Shown in pieces: positions 16,278 to 29,229 of a stretch of 64,000 nucleotides of DNA. The notes beneath the pieces are model-generated. The model had not been told where the DNA came from, searched no databases, and saw only the letters and a program-made list of their open reading frames with translations. Positions within the stretch are counted from its first letter, which is position 1; each line of letters begins with the position of its first letter. The stretch is from Symbiodinium natans (taxonomy: Eukaryota; Sar; Dinophyceae; Suessiales; Symbiodiniaceae), in assembly GCA_905221605.1 (NCBI GenBank), contig CAJNDS010002179.1:1231026-1295025 (forward strand), in the 5' to 3' direction. A program made the position numbers and the translations under genes.

Positions 16278-17040
16278 GTAGGAACCAGGGCGCCCGGATT
16301 TGCGGCTTTAGGGTTTAGGGGTTTAGGGTTGAGGGCTGGGCGGTTGCCCCCTACAAAGGCGGACCCGAAAGCCCGTTGCAAAAGCGCATTCGTCACGAGG
16401 CCTGGATGTAAAAGGGTTTCGGGTTTAGGGCTTAAGGTTTTTGGGGCATGTTTTAAAGTAGGGCTCCGGTGGCTGCGAGGGGTGAGGAATCGGATGAAAG
16501 ACACCTCAGAAGGGAGGCTCCGCGAGGAAATGAACAGTTGAAACCTCTTGGGTCTCCTTTGAGTTTGTAGGAATTATGTCGTTAGACACATGTATGACTC
16601 CTTGGTTATTCAAGAAGTAGACACAGGGTTATGCAGAAATGCAAATCCTGCCACCTGTTTGGCTCATGCGCACCATCAATGTAGTTTTTGTTGTTTGCTT
16701 GCTGCTGTCTTCGCTGTTGATCAAGGCTCTAGCATCTGAGGTAGCTTGGCCCCTCCACGCACAAACAACACAATGACAAATCTTCACCCGCGATTCTCGC
16801 TCACCGTCTTGCATGTGTCGCCTTAAGTCGCAGACCTTCCGCAGTGTTCCCAGGTACCAGAGGGGAAGGTCCAGAGTAGGCCCTCATTCTAGGTTCCCTC
16901 ATGCACCCCTTTAAACCAAAAGGGGTATCCGTTTTTATTCCTATGATAAGGGTTTAGGGTTTAGGGTCTGGTGTAGTGTCCGAGCCTGGGTTCAAAAGGG
17001 TCTGGTGTAGAGGTTCAGGTTGGGGGCTCCCTGGCGCGAT
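16278..17040. other. intergenic or intronic stretch without a supported gene
   Basis: Contains short TTTAGGG patches (16306-16330, 16949-16966). No convincing exon was found between the last gene C candidate and the ankyrin gene. Confidence 0.4.
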
Positions 17041-19754
<2,714 letters not shown>

Positions 19755-19928
19755 GACACGGCGGGTCGTGCTGTAATTCGTAAGGACTCTTGGCCATGCC
19801 TGGTTCGAGCGTGTCGAAAGCCCTCAGATACTGCAGCTGCCACACTGCCACACACCAAAAACTCAAAGAGTGGAAGTAAGACTGAAGTAAGAGTAAGACT
19901 CTCCACGCTTTGATGCTGCGCCTGCCAG

Positions 19929-19996
19929 GAGATCATGGACTTCACGCTGGGCAAGCCGCGAGCTGCCTCAAAGATGACCAAGACGGATCCCGAAAG
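19929..19996 (+). CDS. candidate internal exon of an unidentified gene
   Basis: After CCAG the sequence reads EIMDFTLGKPRAASKMTKTD and ends with a GC donor (19997). Basic, Lys-rich, no family recognised. It lies after the ankyrin stop codon, so it belongs to another transcript or an alternative end. Confidence 0.4.
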
Positions 19997-20323
19997 GCCC
20001 AAGAGGCTAAGATGCCTCGAAGCCCTAAAAATCTTCTAAGTGGCCTCTTGCAAGCCGAAACACTACAGCCTGAAATGCAGGGTTAGTTGAGGGTTCGGGG
20101 TTTTAGCTTTGAACTTCAGGAAACCTGAAGAAGGGTGTCCCAGAACTAGACCTGCTGCCAAAGATCGCAGGACGTTAACGTATGGACCCTGAATGCCGGC
20201 AGAGACAGGCCCCAAAAGAGCCCTCAAGCACCCTCAACCCTCTGGTTGGGTTTAGGGCTTAGGGCTTTTTGGGCTTAGGGTTAGGCCTAGGGTTTAGGGT
20301 TCTGGGTTCAAAAAAAGGGTTTC

Positions 20324-20636
20324 ATCCGAGCTCCTGTTTAATTGGGGGCCCCCCCCCCCCCACAATAAGGAAGGCAGGGTTCCGCAATAGTTGGACCATG
20401 GCCCCGTATGGTTTCTCTATTAAAAAACAATAAGAACCCAAACGTCCCTGCAGAAGAAAAAAGCTTTCCGAAAGGCAGAGTTTCAAAATTTGACAACCCC
20501 CCCAAACAAAAATTCTTTAAATGTGGGGGGTTTGGCCCATACGAAATCCATCGTAATGGAAAGTAGTCTTCCGGCGGGAATCCGGGCAAAAAAATTTCTT
20601 TAAATATGGGGGGTTTAATTAAACAGGAGCTCGGAT
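20324..20636. mobile_element. 313-bp MITE-like element with perfect 20-bp TIRs
   Basis: The left end ATCCGAGCTCCTGTTTAATT (20324-20343) is the exact reverse complement of 20617-20636. Inside are a C-run, no coding capacity, and a repeated segment (TCTTTAAATxTGGGGGGTTT near 20513 and 20598). No clear target-site duplication is seen, so the superfamily cannot be assigned. Confidence 0.85.
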
Positions 20637-21274
20637 TAGGGCTTAGGGCTTAGGGTGTAGGGTTTAGGGTTTAGGGTTTAGGGTGTCCCGCCGACGCTCC
20701 GCACGCCACCGCCACCGGCTCAAGATGTCCCCCCTATAAAACCATAGGGGCGGCCCCCCATCGAACCGACCCTTCCATGGCGAGGAGCGGGGGGGGGGGG
20801 AGCTAAAAAGCAAGAACCCCCTGTGTTGGACAGCTTCAGGGTAGAAGGAGGGACCCCCCCAACAAGGGACCCTTAATCTTCTTCCCCCCATACAACCCAA
20901 ATAGCACCCCTCTGTATACACCTTATCCGGGTCCCTATGTACCTAAATAGCCCTTAATAGCCCCTTCAGGTCCCTTGCCAGGGTCCCTCCTTTTGTCCCT
21001 TGAGCTGAGGTCTGAAGGCCGCAGAGGCTAGGGTGGAGGGATGTGGAGGGGTTAGGGTTAAGTGTTTGGGGTTTAGGGTTTGGGTTGCAACAGGGTTTAG
21101 GGTCTGACCAGTGAACCTTTTGCATGAGTTTCGGGTTTCTGAACAGGGACTCAGATCAGGCGGTCGCCTCGCAGAACCTAAGCAGTCCTGGGTTAAAAAG
21201 GGTTAGGGTCCTTGCAACCTTTGGGGTACCCCTGGCATGTGCCACTCAACTGCAGTTACATAGAGTCTCAGGTA

Positions 21275-21370
21275 GGGTTTAGGGTTTAGGGTTTAGGGTT
21301 TAGGGTTTAGGGTTTAGGGTTTAGGGTTTAGGGTTTTAGAGTTTAGAGTTTAGGGTTTAGGGTTTTAGAG
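21275..21370 (+). repeat. TTTAGGG telomere-like array
   Basis: About nine perfect units followed by degenerate TTTAGAG variants. The surrounding 20.0-21.9 kb has further short patches (20283, 20655, 21070) and no convincing exon. Confidence 0.95.
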
Positions 21371-21883
21371 TTGAGCAAAAAGGGTCCTGGGTTTAGGGCT
21401 CGCAGGATGGGCGCCGGCCTCGGGCCGGCGGCGTTGCTAGGCCGGACTGTGTGAGGGTTTGGGGCTTTCAGTTTCAGGAGTTCCCCCCCCCTCCCCCCCC
21501 GCCCCCTCAAAACCTGGGTTTGGGGTACAGGGTTTAGTTAGGGTTCATTGGGCTTGGTGTCAAAAGGCGGCTCCTTAAACAAAAGAGGTTCTCGAGATGC
21601 TGATATCTTTGGAGGCTCCGGGGTGCGAGGGGGGGGGGGGCGTAGTTCGACCGGCAGGTGTCCTCGCATCGACGGTGTGCTCTGTGCGGGCATCTGAGGC
21701 AAAGGGGTCTGGGAAGGGTAGCTAAGGGTCACACTGGCGCTTAGGCTTCCTTGACATCCTCAAGTATTCCGATTGCATAAACAGCCTGAACCCTTACGCA
21801 AAAAGCTCGGGCCCCGATCTTTGTACTTATCATGGTGTATGTACATCAGTTCACATTGCACGTGACGAACCCCATCCCGACAG

Positions 21884-21946
21884 GGCTGTCCAAACGAGGG
21901 CTGTGACGAAGTCGTGACGCTGCTGCAGCGCTTCTTGGCCGCTTAA
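21884..21946 (+). CDS. candidate terminal exon of an unidentified gene
   Basis: After GACAG the sequence reads GCPNEGCDEVVTLLQRFLAA followed by TAA (21944-21946), a plausible soluble C-terminus. It may end the transcript that includes the exon at 19929, but the phase does not close directly, so other exons would be needed. Confidence 0.45.
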   Translation, partial: GCPNEGCDEVVTLLQRFLAA

Positions 21947-22394
21947 TAAACGGGTTGGGGGAGGCTGCTTGGGTTTCCGGAAGCGTTCTGGTTGTGGGCC
22001 CAGCAGCGCACACCCAGAGGGCCCAATACTCCTTTTTTTCGTAGGGCAAGATCCTTCCAGGTATATTCCGTATTTAAGGGGTATAGAGGGCTTCGAAGTA
22101 GCCTCAGGCTTCCAGCGCTCCTCTTCGGCGGAGCCGCTGAGTCTGGCGGATGCCGCGGCAAGGGCGGGTGCCGTCCCAAGGGGCAGAGGGGAGTAGGGGA
22201 GGGGGGGGGGGGGAGGGGAGTAGCGAAGCGCTTCCTGAACCAAAGCCCCAAACACACACCCCCCCCCTCCACACTGAACTCAAAATCTTCCTAAATCCTA
22301 CGCCCCACAACTGCGACCCGCCTTACACACGCCCCTAGGGCATTCAGCCTGAAAGCCTCAGAAATCCCAAGCCGCTATCCGACCCGGTGTCCAG

Positions 22395-22461
22395 GCTCTT
22401 TGGCGCGGGAGCTGACCCGCGAAGAGATCCAGGGCATGCCAATCGGACTTCGAGAAGAGTG
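22395..22461 (+). CDS. candidate internal exon of an unidentified gene
   Basis: After CCAG the sequence reads SLARELTREEIQGMPIGLRE in one frame, an acidic helical segment. No family recognised. 21947-22394 otherwise shows only C-runs and an AGAGGGCT motif related to the inverted-repeat family at 8670. Confidence 0.35.
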
Positions 22462-22794
22462 TGCGTGTGCAGCTTCTTCTAGGGCCCTACAGCAGGGGGA
22501 TGTAGGGGGCGCTAGTCTGGAGTCTGGATGGTTCGGAAGTTCGCCGCCTTGGAGGATCCAACTCTTGTGACACCGTAGCCCGTAGCCCAGGATCCGTGGT
22601 ACCGCCTATGCGGACAACGCGGCTCAGCAGCAAGTCAGAAGGGCCCCCTCGCCTCATTCAAAGGACACCCGCAAAGGAACCCGCCGGCTAGAGAAGCCCT
22701 GCAAGCCCTGTAAGCCCTACACCCTGTCAGCCTCTTCTTTCCACTCTCGGACCTGCGCCGGCTGATTAGGGTTTTGATTTTAGGGTTCTATGGG

Positions 22795-22807
22795 GCCATT
22801 TTGGCTC
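22795..22807 (+). other. relict dinoflagellate spliced-leader sequence
   Basis: Thirteen bases, GCCATTTTGGCTC, match the core of the conserved 22-nt dinoflagellate spliced leader (known to end in GCCATTTTGGCTCAAG). Here they are followed by TCAG and lie 54 bp before the ATG at 22861. Genomic spliced-leader relics are known to mark genes that passed through a trans-spliced mRNA and were reinserted as cDNA. The lack of introns in the gene below fits. Confidence 0.7.
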
Positions 22808-22860
22808 TCAGATCACACCTCTAGCCGCCATTGTAGAGACACTTTAGAGACAGTGGCATC

Positions 22861-23610
22861 ATGAAGCGGGAGATCACCCTCCTGCTCACGTGGCTCGTCC
22901 CATCCCTGGCCCGCTCTTGCCCGGCCATCGGTTTCCACGCCGGCGAGAAGACGTGCGATTCGTCCAAATGGGTCTGCCGCATTATGTGCTCCCAGGACAT
23001 GCTGCCAAATGCGAAGTCCGCAAATTGGTGTCTGATGAAGCACTGTGGGCGGCACAAGAACATCGTGGCGGGCATGATGGCCGCCGGACAAGATTTTTGT
23101 TCGAAGGACCTTTGCTTCATCCAGGAGTCTGAAGCTGCGGGCTTGCTGCAGAAACCTACCCGGGAAGGCAAGATCTTGGCGGCCCAGGTGAACACCACAA
23201 AGCGGGGGGGTTGCCTTACGGAAGACGACGTGTGCTCGAGCTTCTGTGAGGCGTTGGGGGCAAAAGGGGACAACCAGGACCAATGTCTGTCCAAGTGCCA
23301 TGGCTGCGTGGATGTTATCGTGGATGCTTTGGGCGAGTACTGCGACGCATGCCACCCAGGGGGCGACGACACGACCACCGAAGAGCCCGAGACCACCGAG
23401 GAGCCCACGACCACCGAGAAGCAGTACAAAACCACCACCGAGAAGCAGTACAAAACCACGACCACCGAGGAGCCCACAACCACCGAGAAGCCAACCACCA
23501 CCGAGAAGCAGTACAAAACCACGACCGGCGAGGAGCCCACGACCACCGAGGAGCCAACCACCACCGTGAAGCAGTACCAAACCACCAAGGGCTCCTCCTG
23601 TGGACGATGA
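22861..23610 (+). CDS. secreted Cys-rich, Thr-rich protein, N-terminal part
   Basis: ATG 22861 opens 249 residues. A signal peptide is likely (Lys-Arg, then ITLLLTWLVPSLA, cleavage near ARSC). Residues ~20-165 are Cys-rich and contain two similar modules with spacing C-x6-C-x3-C-x12/13-C-x3/4-C, starting KTCDSSKWVC and GGCLTEDDVC. A Thr/Glu/Pro-rich stalk with repeats of TTEEPTTTEK and KQYKTT follows, probably O-glycosylated. Unit differences in the stalk fall at third codon positions, supporting this frame. The frame ends at TGA 23608, exactly where a different repeat becomes open one frame later (next entry). No introns. Function unknown; a cell-surface or wall protein is an inference. Confidence 0.75.
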   Translation: MKREITLLLTWLVPSLARSCPAIGFHAGEKTCDSSKWVCRIMCSQDMLPNAKSANWCLMKHCGRHKNIVAGMMAAGQDFCSKDLCFIQESEAAGLLQKPTREGKILAAQVNTTKRGGCLTEDDVCSSFCEALGAKGDNQDQCLSKCHGCVDVIVDALGEYCDACHPGGDDTTTEEPETTEEPTTTEKQYKTTTEKQYKTTTTEEPTTTEKPTTTEKQYKTTTGEEPTTTEEPTTTVKQYQTTKGSSCGR

Positions 23611-24505
23611 TGATGACCTTGATGACAACAAGGACGATGGTGGACGCCGCCGCCTCCGCAAGGACGACGACAGTGATGGAGGCCGCCGCAAGGACGACGA
23701 CAAAGATGGAGGCCGCCGCAAGGACGACGACAAAGATGGAGGCCGCCGAAAGGACGACGACAAAGATGGAGGCCGACGCAAGGACGACGACAAAGATGGA
23801 GGCCGCCGCAAGGACGACGACAAAGATGGAGGCCGCCGCAAGGACGACGACAAAGATGGAGGCCGCCGCAAGGACGACGACAAAGATGGAGGCCGCCGCA
23901 AGGACGACGACAAAGATGGAGGCCGTCGCCCCGGCCGCAAGGACGACGATGGCAGTAAGGATGACGATGGCAAGGATGGAGGCCGTCGCCGTCGCAAGGA
24001 CGACGACAGTGATGGAGGCCGTCGCCCCGGCCGCAAGGACGACGATGCCGGCAAGGATGATGATGGCAAGGATGGAGGCCGTCGCCGCCGCAAGGACGAC
24101 GATGGCAGCAAGGATGATGATGGCAAGGATGGAGGCCGTCGCCGTCGCAAGGACGACGATGGTGATGATGGAGGGCGTCGACGCCGCAAGGACGACGATG
24201 GCAGCAAGGATGATGATGGCAAAGATGGAGGCCGTCGCCGTCGCAAGGACGACGATGGTGATGATGGAGGGCGTCGACGCCGCAAGGATGATGATGGCAG
24301 CAAGGATGATGATGGCAAGGATGGAGGCCGTCGCCGTCGCAAGGACGACGATGGAGATGGAGGGCGTCGACGCCGCAAGTACGATGACGATGGCAAGGAT
24401 GGAGGCCGCCGCCGTAAGTACGATGATGATGGCAAGGATGGAGGCCGCCGCCGCAAGTACGACGATGATGGCAGCACACCTACCTATTTTAAATTTGGCC
24501 ACTAG
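23588..24505 (+). CDS. Asp/Lys/Arg repeat domain, in the next frame of the same gene
   Basis: About 300 residues of KDDDKDGGRR-type repeats (first in 30-bp units, later longer units with DDDGSKDDDG and RRRRK variants) end in YFKFGH and TAG 24503. Differences between units (GAC/GAT, CGC/CGT, AAA/AAG, GGC/GGT) fall almost only at third positions of this frame, so it is the frame under selection. It is open from about 23562, after an in-frame TGA, and overlaps the end of the preceding ORF. A 1-nt frameshift, an assembly error in repeats, or an unrecognised tiny intron would join the two into one ~545-residue protein. The alternating acidic/basic repeats could bind mineral or matrix; that is inference. 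Confidence 0.65.
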   Translation, partial: RAPPVDDDDDLDDNKDDGGRRRLRKDDDSDGGRRKDDDKDGGRRKDDDKDGGRRKDDDKDGGRRKDDDKDGGRRKDDDKDGGRRKDDDKDGGRRKDDDKDGGRRKDDDKDGGRRPGRKDDDGSKDDDGKDGGRRRRKDDDSDGGRRPGRKDDDAGKDDDGKDGGRRRRKDDDGSKDDDGKDGGRRRRKDDDGDDGGRRRRKDDDGSKDDDGKDGGRRRRKDDDGDDGGRRRRKDDDGSKDDDGKDGGRRRRKDDDGDGGRRRRKYDDDGKDGGRRRKYDDDGKDGGRRRKYDDDGSTPTYFKFGH

Positions 24506-25230
24506 AGCGAGCGTGACGCGCATGTTGTACAGACCAAAGCTCTTTTGTGCGACTGGTTGTGCCCAGATGCAGGCACACTCCCCTAAGTTGTCACGTAGAG
24601 AGTGTAGATTCTAGCCTAGTCACAGTCAACACGCTCAAGGCAACCGTGTCCTGCATCGGAGCCCTTCCAGTCCCTTTGAACTTCCCCAACATCAGCGGTC
24701 CCGCATCAGCCGAGTGCTCGTAGAATGTGGACTTGCTGTTTGAGGCTAAAGCCGTTCAGAACGGAGTCGGGCTCAAGGTTTGCTTGTGGCCAGCTCAAAA
24801 TTCTTTGTCCCTGATTCAGAGGGTCCCGGCTCCGAGTTGATATTCAAAGCAACAGTCGTAGCTTGGAACTACTCCTGGCTGGATGTTTCTACTGCTTGCA
24901 GAGGAAAAGAAGGACTCTACAGACCTATTGCGCTACTTAGTGTAATGTGCAATCTCTTTGCGATCATCCCGGTAGCCGTCCTGCCCCCTTCGTTTGCCCC
25001 ACACTGCAGGCCAGCAAAGCCCAGTGACAAACCAAAGAAGCACAAAGAGATCCATCCATATATACATCGAACTTATGTATGTATAGACCCCAAGCACCCT
25101 ACAGACCCTTTCGACCCTATGGACCCTATCTGCAGACCCTGTGGCCCCCATAGACCCTATAGCCCCTATAGACCATATGGCCCTATAGACCCTATAGCCC
25201 TATAGACCCTTCACCCTATAGATCCTACAG
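24506..25230. other. stretch between the repeat protein and the first visible GH3 exon
   Basis: No convincing exon was found. 25085-25230 is a low-complexity CCCTATAGA repeat just before the GH3 exon acceptor. The 5' exons of the GH3 gene (signal peptide and first residues) must lie here or further upstream but were not recognised. Confidence 0.4.
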
Positions 25231-28200
25231 ACCCTCCAAACCTTCGGCAATCTTGGGGCTTGGGCCGAGGTGTACAACCCACCTCCGGGCTTCTTCGTGG
25301 GGAACACGGACCCGGTGCCGAGGAAAGGCATCCCCTCGCTCAACCTCCAGGCCCGCGCCTATGAAAGAGGGTTTTGGGGATGTTTCGGGATGTTTAGGGT
25401 TTTAAGGTGTGTGTGTGTGTGTGTGTGCGCACTGGCGCTGTCGTGGAGCGATGGTGCAGTCGCATTCCCGTCTCAGGCAGTAGAATAGCGCGGGTTCAAA
25501 AAAAGGTTTCAGGGACGTTTTAGGGTTTAAGGTTTACCAGGGGATCTTGGTGGGATGGTTGGGTTTCGGGCGGCGCCCTTTGATTTTGACAGGTTACAGG
25601 CTGTAGGCGTTCGGTTTTCGAGGTTCTCCTCGAGGGAGTGCAGCGTCTGAACGCACTTCATCCGCAACAGGCCACTGCGCAGGAGTTTGGCACTGCTCGC
25701 ATGCCAAGCCTGTGCTTGAGTTTAGATTGGAAAGATTATCAATGCAAAATTGCAGAGCAAACGGTTCTGCTGGTAGGTCGGACAGCGTGTCAGGATTGAA
25801 CATGTTGTTTTAACTTCCTGTCTGCCCATGCGACCCAGGTTTGGACTGGTTATTTTCGAAGTCCTAACCCGAAACCCTAAACCCTAAACCCCAAAACCCT
25901 AAACCCTAAAACCCTAAAACCCTAAACCCTAAACCCTAAAACCCTGGCCCAGAGGGACTCCGAATGGCAGGACAACGGCCAGGGCTACCGCACGGTGCAG
26001 CCGCAACAGGTTGGCCAGGCCCGCATGTCCTAGGTAGGATATGAGGGACCCTTAAAACCACCCTAAACCCTAAACCCTAAACCCTAAACCCCTTCTGAAC
26101 CCTCTTCTGGCTCTCTTAAACAGGGACCCTATTCAGAGGGTCTTGATCCCCAAGGGTCCCCCTAATCCTATCCCCTAGCATGAAACCACGCCCCGAAACG
26201 TCGAAGGACCTTTATTTGGGGTTTATGGTACCTTTATTTAGGGTTTGTAGTTTATAGGGTTTATCTAGGGTTGGAAAGAAAGGGGTTTATTTAGGGTTGA
26301 AAATCAAGAGCAAGAATCCTTATCTTGCCCTAACCAGGAAGAACGTTTTGAATTTTTGGGGGGCTGCTGAAGCCACTAGTCGTTCGGGGAGTTAGAAGAA
26401 GACCTTCAAAGTCATTTCTTCTCAAGCACGAGTTTGCCGTTGTTCTGGTCCTGCAAAGCCATGCAAGAATTCGATTTCAGATTCCGCACCCTCGTGCCAG
26501 CACCGAAATCATGCCGATCACCCGGTTCAAGTCGACCTGTGCGGAGTTTACATACGACAGTTCACTCAAAATGTCCGAGTCCCCCCAAAGTTGATGACAG
26601 GTACTAGGAGAGCTCTGAGCCCCTTTAAACCCAAACAGGCCACCCCATTTTTCCCAGGTTGCTTTTTGGTCCAGTGTAGCAGTTTGCAGGATTCCTCCTT
26701 GCGTCTTGGGCCTTTTCTGAAGGTGAGTCGAACCGTCTCTTTTTACCCGAATGAGTCAGGCTTTGGCACCTTGCTTGGGGGAGGGGGGCTCGACTCGAAA
26801 CCTTACTTCCTGACACGACAACACAGGGAAGAACCGGATCACAACTAGGCCAGTGTCGCAAACCCCAACCGACCCTGCTGTTAAAATCTGAAGCCTCTGT
26901 AGTAAGCCTAAAGTCCATTAAAATGCCCAAAGCTCTCATGCGTTGATTTCCCTGTCTCAGTAGTGACAGCCGCATCCCCACTCCCTGCGGGCAGGGCCTT
27001 TAACCCTGTAAATCCCTAACGTCGTCAAACCCTGTTGATGTCCCCCAAGACTCCTACGTCCCCCCCCCCCCCTCTCCCCCTTCCCCGAAACCCTGGGAAC
27101 CCTGCCTAACCTGACAAACTCTAAGCGACACTGAAAACCCTAAACCCCCGATGAACCCCATAAACGAAAGCCCCAACAACACCATCTCAACGAAATTGCC
27201 CGGAGAGCCCAGTACCCCTTAATTCAGTTCATATAAAGGATCCCTATATAATAGATATGGCCTAATCCTTATTTGAGGGGTATTGGGCTCTTTGGGTACA
27301 GGTTACAGCCTTCCCTTCCACCCTGGCGGTGGCGGCCACCTGGGACGAGGCGCTGGGCCGTGCCTGGGGCGAGGCGCGGCGCGTTTGGTTTTGGTTCGTG
27401 GGAGAAGTCAGGGTTTATAGGTTTATATGGGGTTTAAAGGGTTTGTGGGGTTGAAAGGGTTTATAGTGTTTATCGGGTTTCTAGGGTTTGGGTTTGGGGC
27501 ACTGTCGTCCCAGCTTTCGGTTTGGGGGGGGCGGGGGGATGGTCATATTGCGGTTTCTGAAATTAGGGGTGCTCTTATTGAAAGTTCTGGGCTTTGACTG
27601 GAGCACGCGAGACAGAGAGACTGAGAGACAGAGAGAGAGCTAGTGCGGAGCTGCCAAGAAGGAGGGGGGGTATTTTGTAACGGTACACTAAATGAGGGGG
27701 TTACACTTCGCCTCCGTCAAGTCGCGCCACACTGTTGGAGCGCGCATCGCGCGAAGGCCCTGTGCCCTCATGCCCCCAAGCAAGAAAGAAAGAAAGAGAG
27801 AGGGAGAGAGGGGGGTGGAGGCACAGCTTTTTTCCCCCCCCCCCCCCCCCCTTCAAGAACGTCACCACAAAAAGGTGGGGCGCGCAAACCGCGCGGGGGG
27901 TGCTGCCCCTCAGCCCCCATTGGAAGAAAAAAGAAAGAAAAAGAGAGAGAGAGAGAGACGGGTAGCAGGGCTCTAATTGGCTTTGAATTTCCCGCGGCTC
28001 CGGTCGGTCAGCTGCTAAGTCTCACAAACAAGCCGGATCGCTATGGCACGCTCTTCGGGGCGAGGGGGGGTGGGGGGGGGGGGGAACCGACCACACGCCG
28101 CCACAAGCCCAAACTCAGAGTTTCAAGGAGCGAGCCCGAAGACAGGGGCAGGCCATGCCCCAACGAAGAAGACGAAGAAGCAGAAGAAGAAGAAGAAGAA

Positions 28201-28239
28201 GAAGAAGAAGAAGAAGAAGAAGAAGAAGAAGAAGAAGAA

Positions 28240-28287
<48 letters not shown>

Positions 28288-29192
28288 AAGAAGAAGAAGA
28301 AGAAGAAGAAGAAGAAGAAGAAGAAGAAGAAGAAGAAGAAGAAGAAGAAGAAGAAGAAGAAGAAGAAGAATAAAAAGAATCAGAGTCAGAAGCAGAAGCA
28401 GAAGGAGAATAATAATAATAAAAACAAGAAGAAGAAGAAGAAGAAGAAGAAGAAGAAGAAGAAGAAGAAGGACGTGCACAGAAAAGAAGGCAGAGAGAGA
28501 AAGAGCGAGAGAGAGAGAGAGAGAGTGTGTGTGTGTGAGAGAGACGGGTCTCCCCCTCATGCTTCAAGAAAGAAGGAAAGAAAGAGAGATAGGGTTTGCA
28601 TTGCGTCAGGGACAGGCTTGACATGGTTTAACACAGGATTAAAGCATTCGGGTGGGGGTGGGGGGGAGGGGCTGAGATGGATCAACAAGAAAATCAGAAA
28701 CTGGCCTGGGGATCAGAAGCTGCGAATCAGAAACTCTGATTCAGAAACTCCGAATCAGAAACCGGCACGCGTTCGAAACTACGCATCAGAAACCCGCGCG
28801 AATCAGAAACTACGCATCGGAAACCTGCGCGAATCACAAACTGCGCATCAGAAACCTGCGCATCAGAAGCCCGTGCGAATCAGAAACTGCGAGTCAGAAA
28901 CGGGGTGGGGGGGTGGGGGGGTGGGGGGGGGGGGTGGGGGGGTGGGGGGGGTTGGGGGGAGTGGGTTGTGGGGGTGGGGGGTGGCGTGGGGGGTGGGGGG
29001 GTTGGGGGGGGTGGGGTGGTGTGGGGGGTGTGGGTGGGGGTGGGGGAAGTGTGGGGGGTTGTGTGGTTGGGGGGGGGTCGGGGGGTCGGGGTGGGGGGGG
29101 GGGGGGGGGGGGGTGGGTGGGTGGGGGAGGGTGGGGTGGTGGGGGGGGTGGTGGGGGGGGGGGGGGGGGGGGGGAGGGGGTGGTGGGGGGGT

Positions 29193-29229
<37 letters not shown>

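Noticed and set aside
22813-24523. Long minus-strand and third-frame ORFs over the DDDK-repeat gene
   Set aside because: Differences between repeat units are at third positions only in the + strand frame ending at 24505; the others are shadows.
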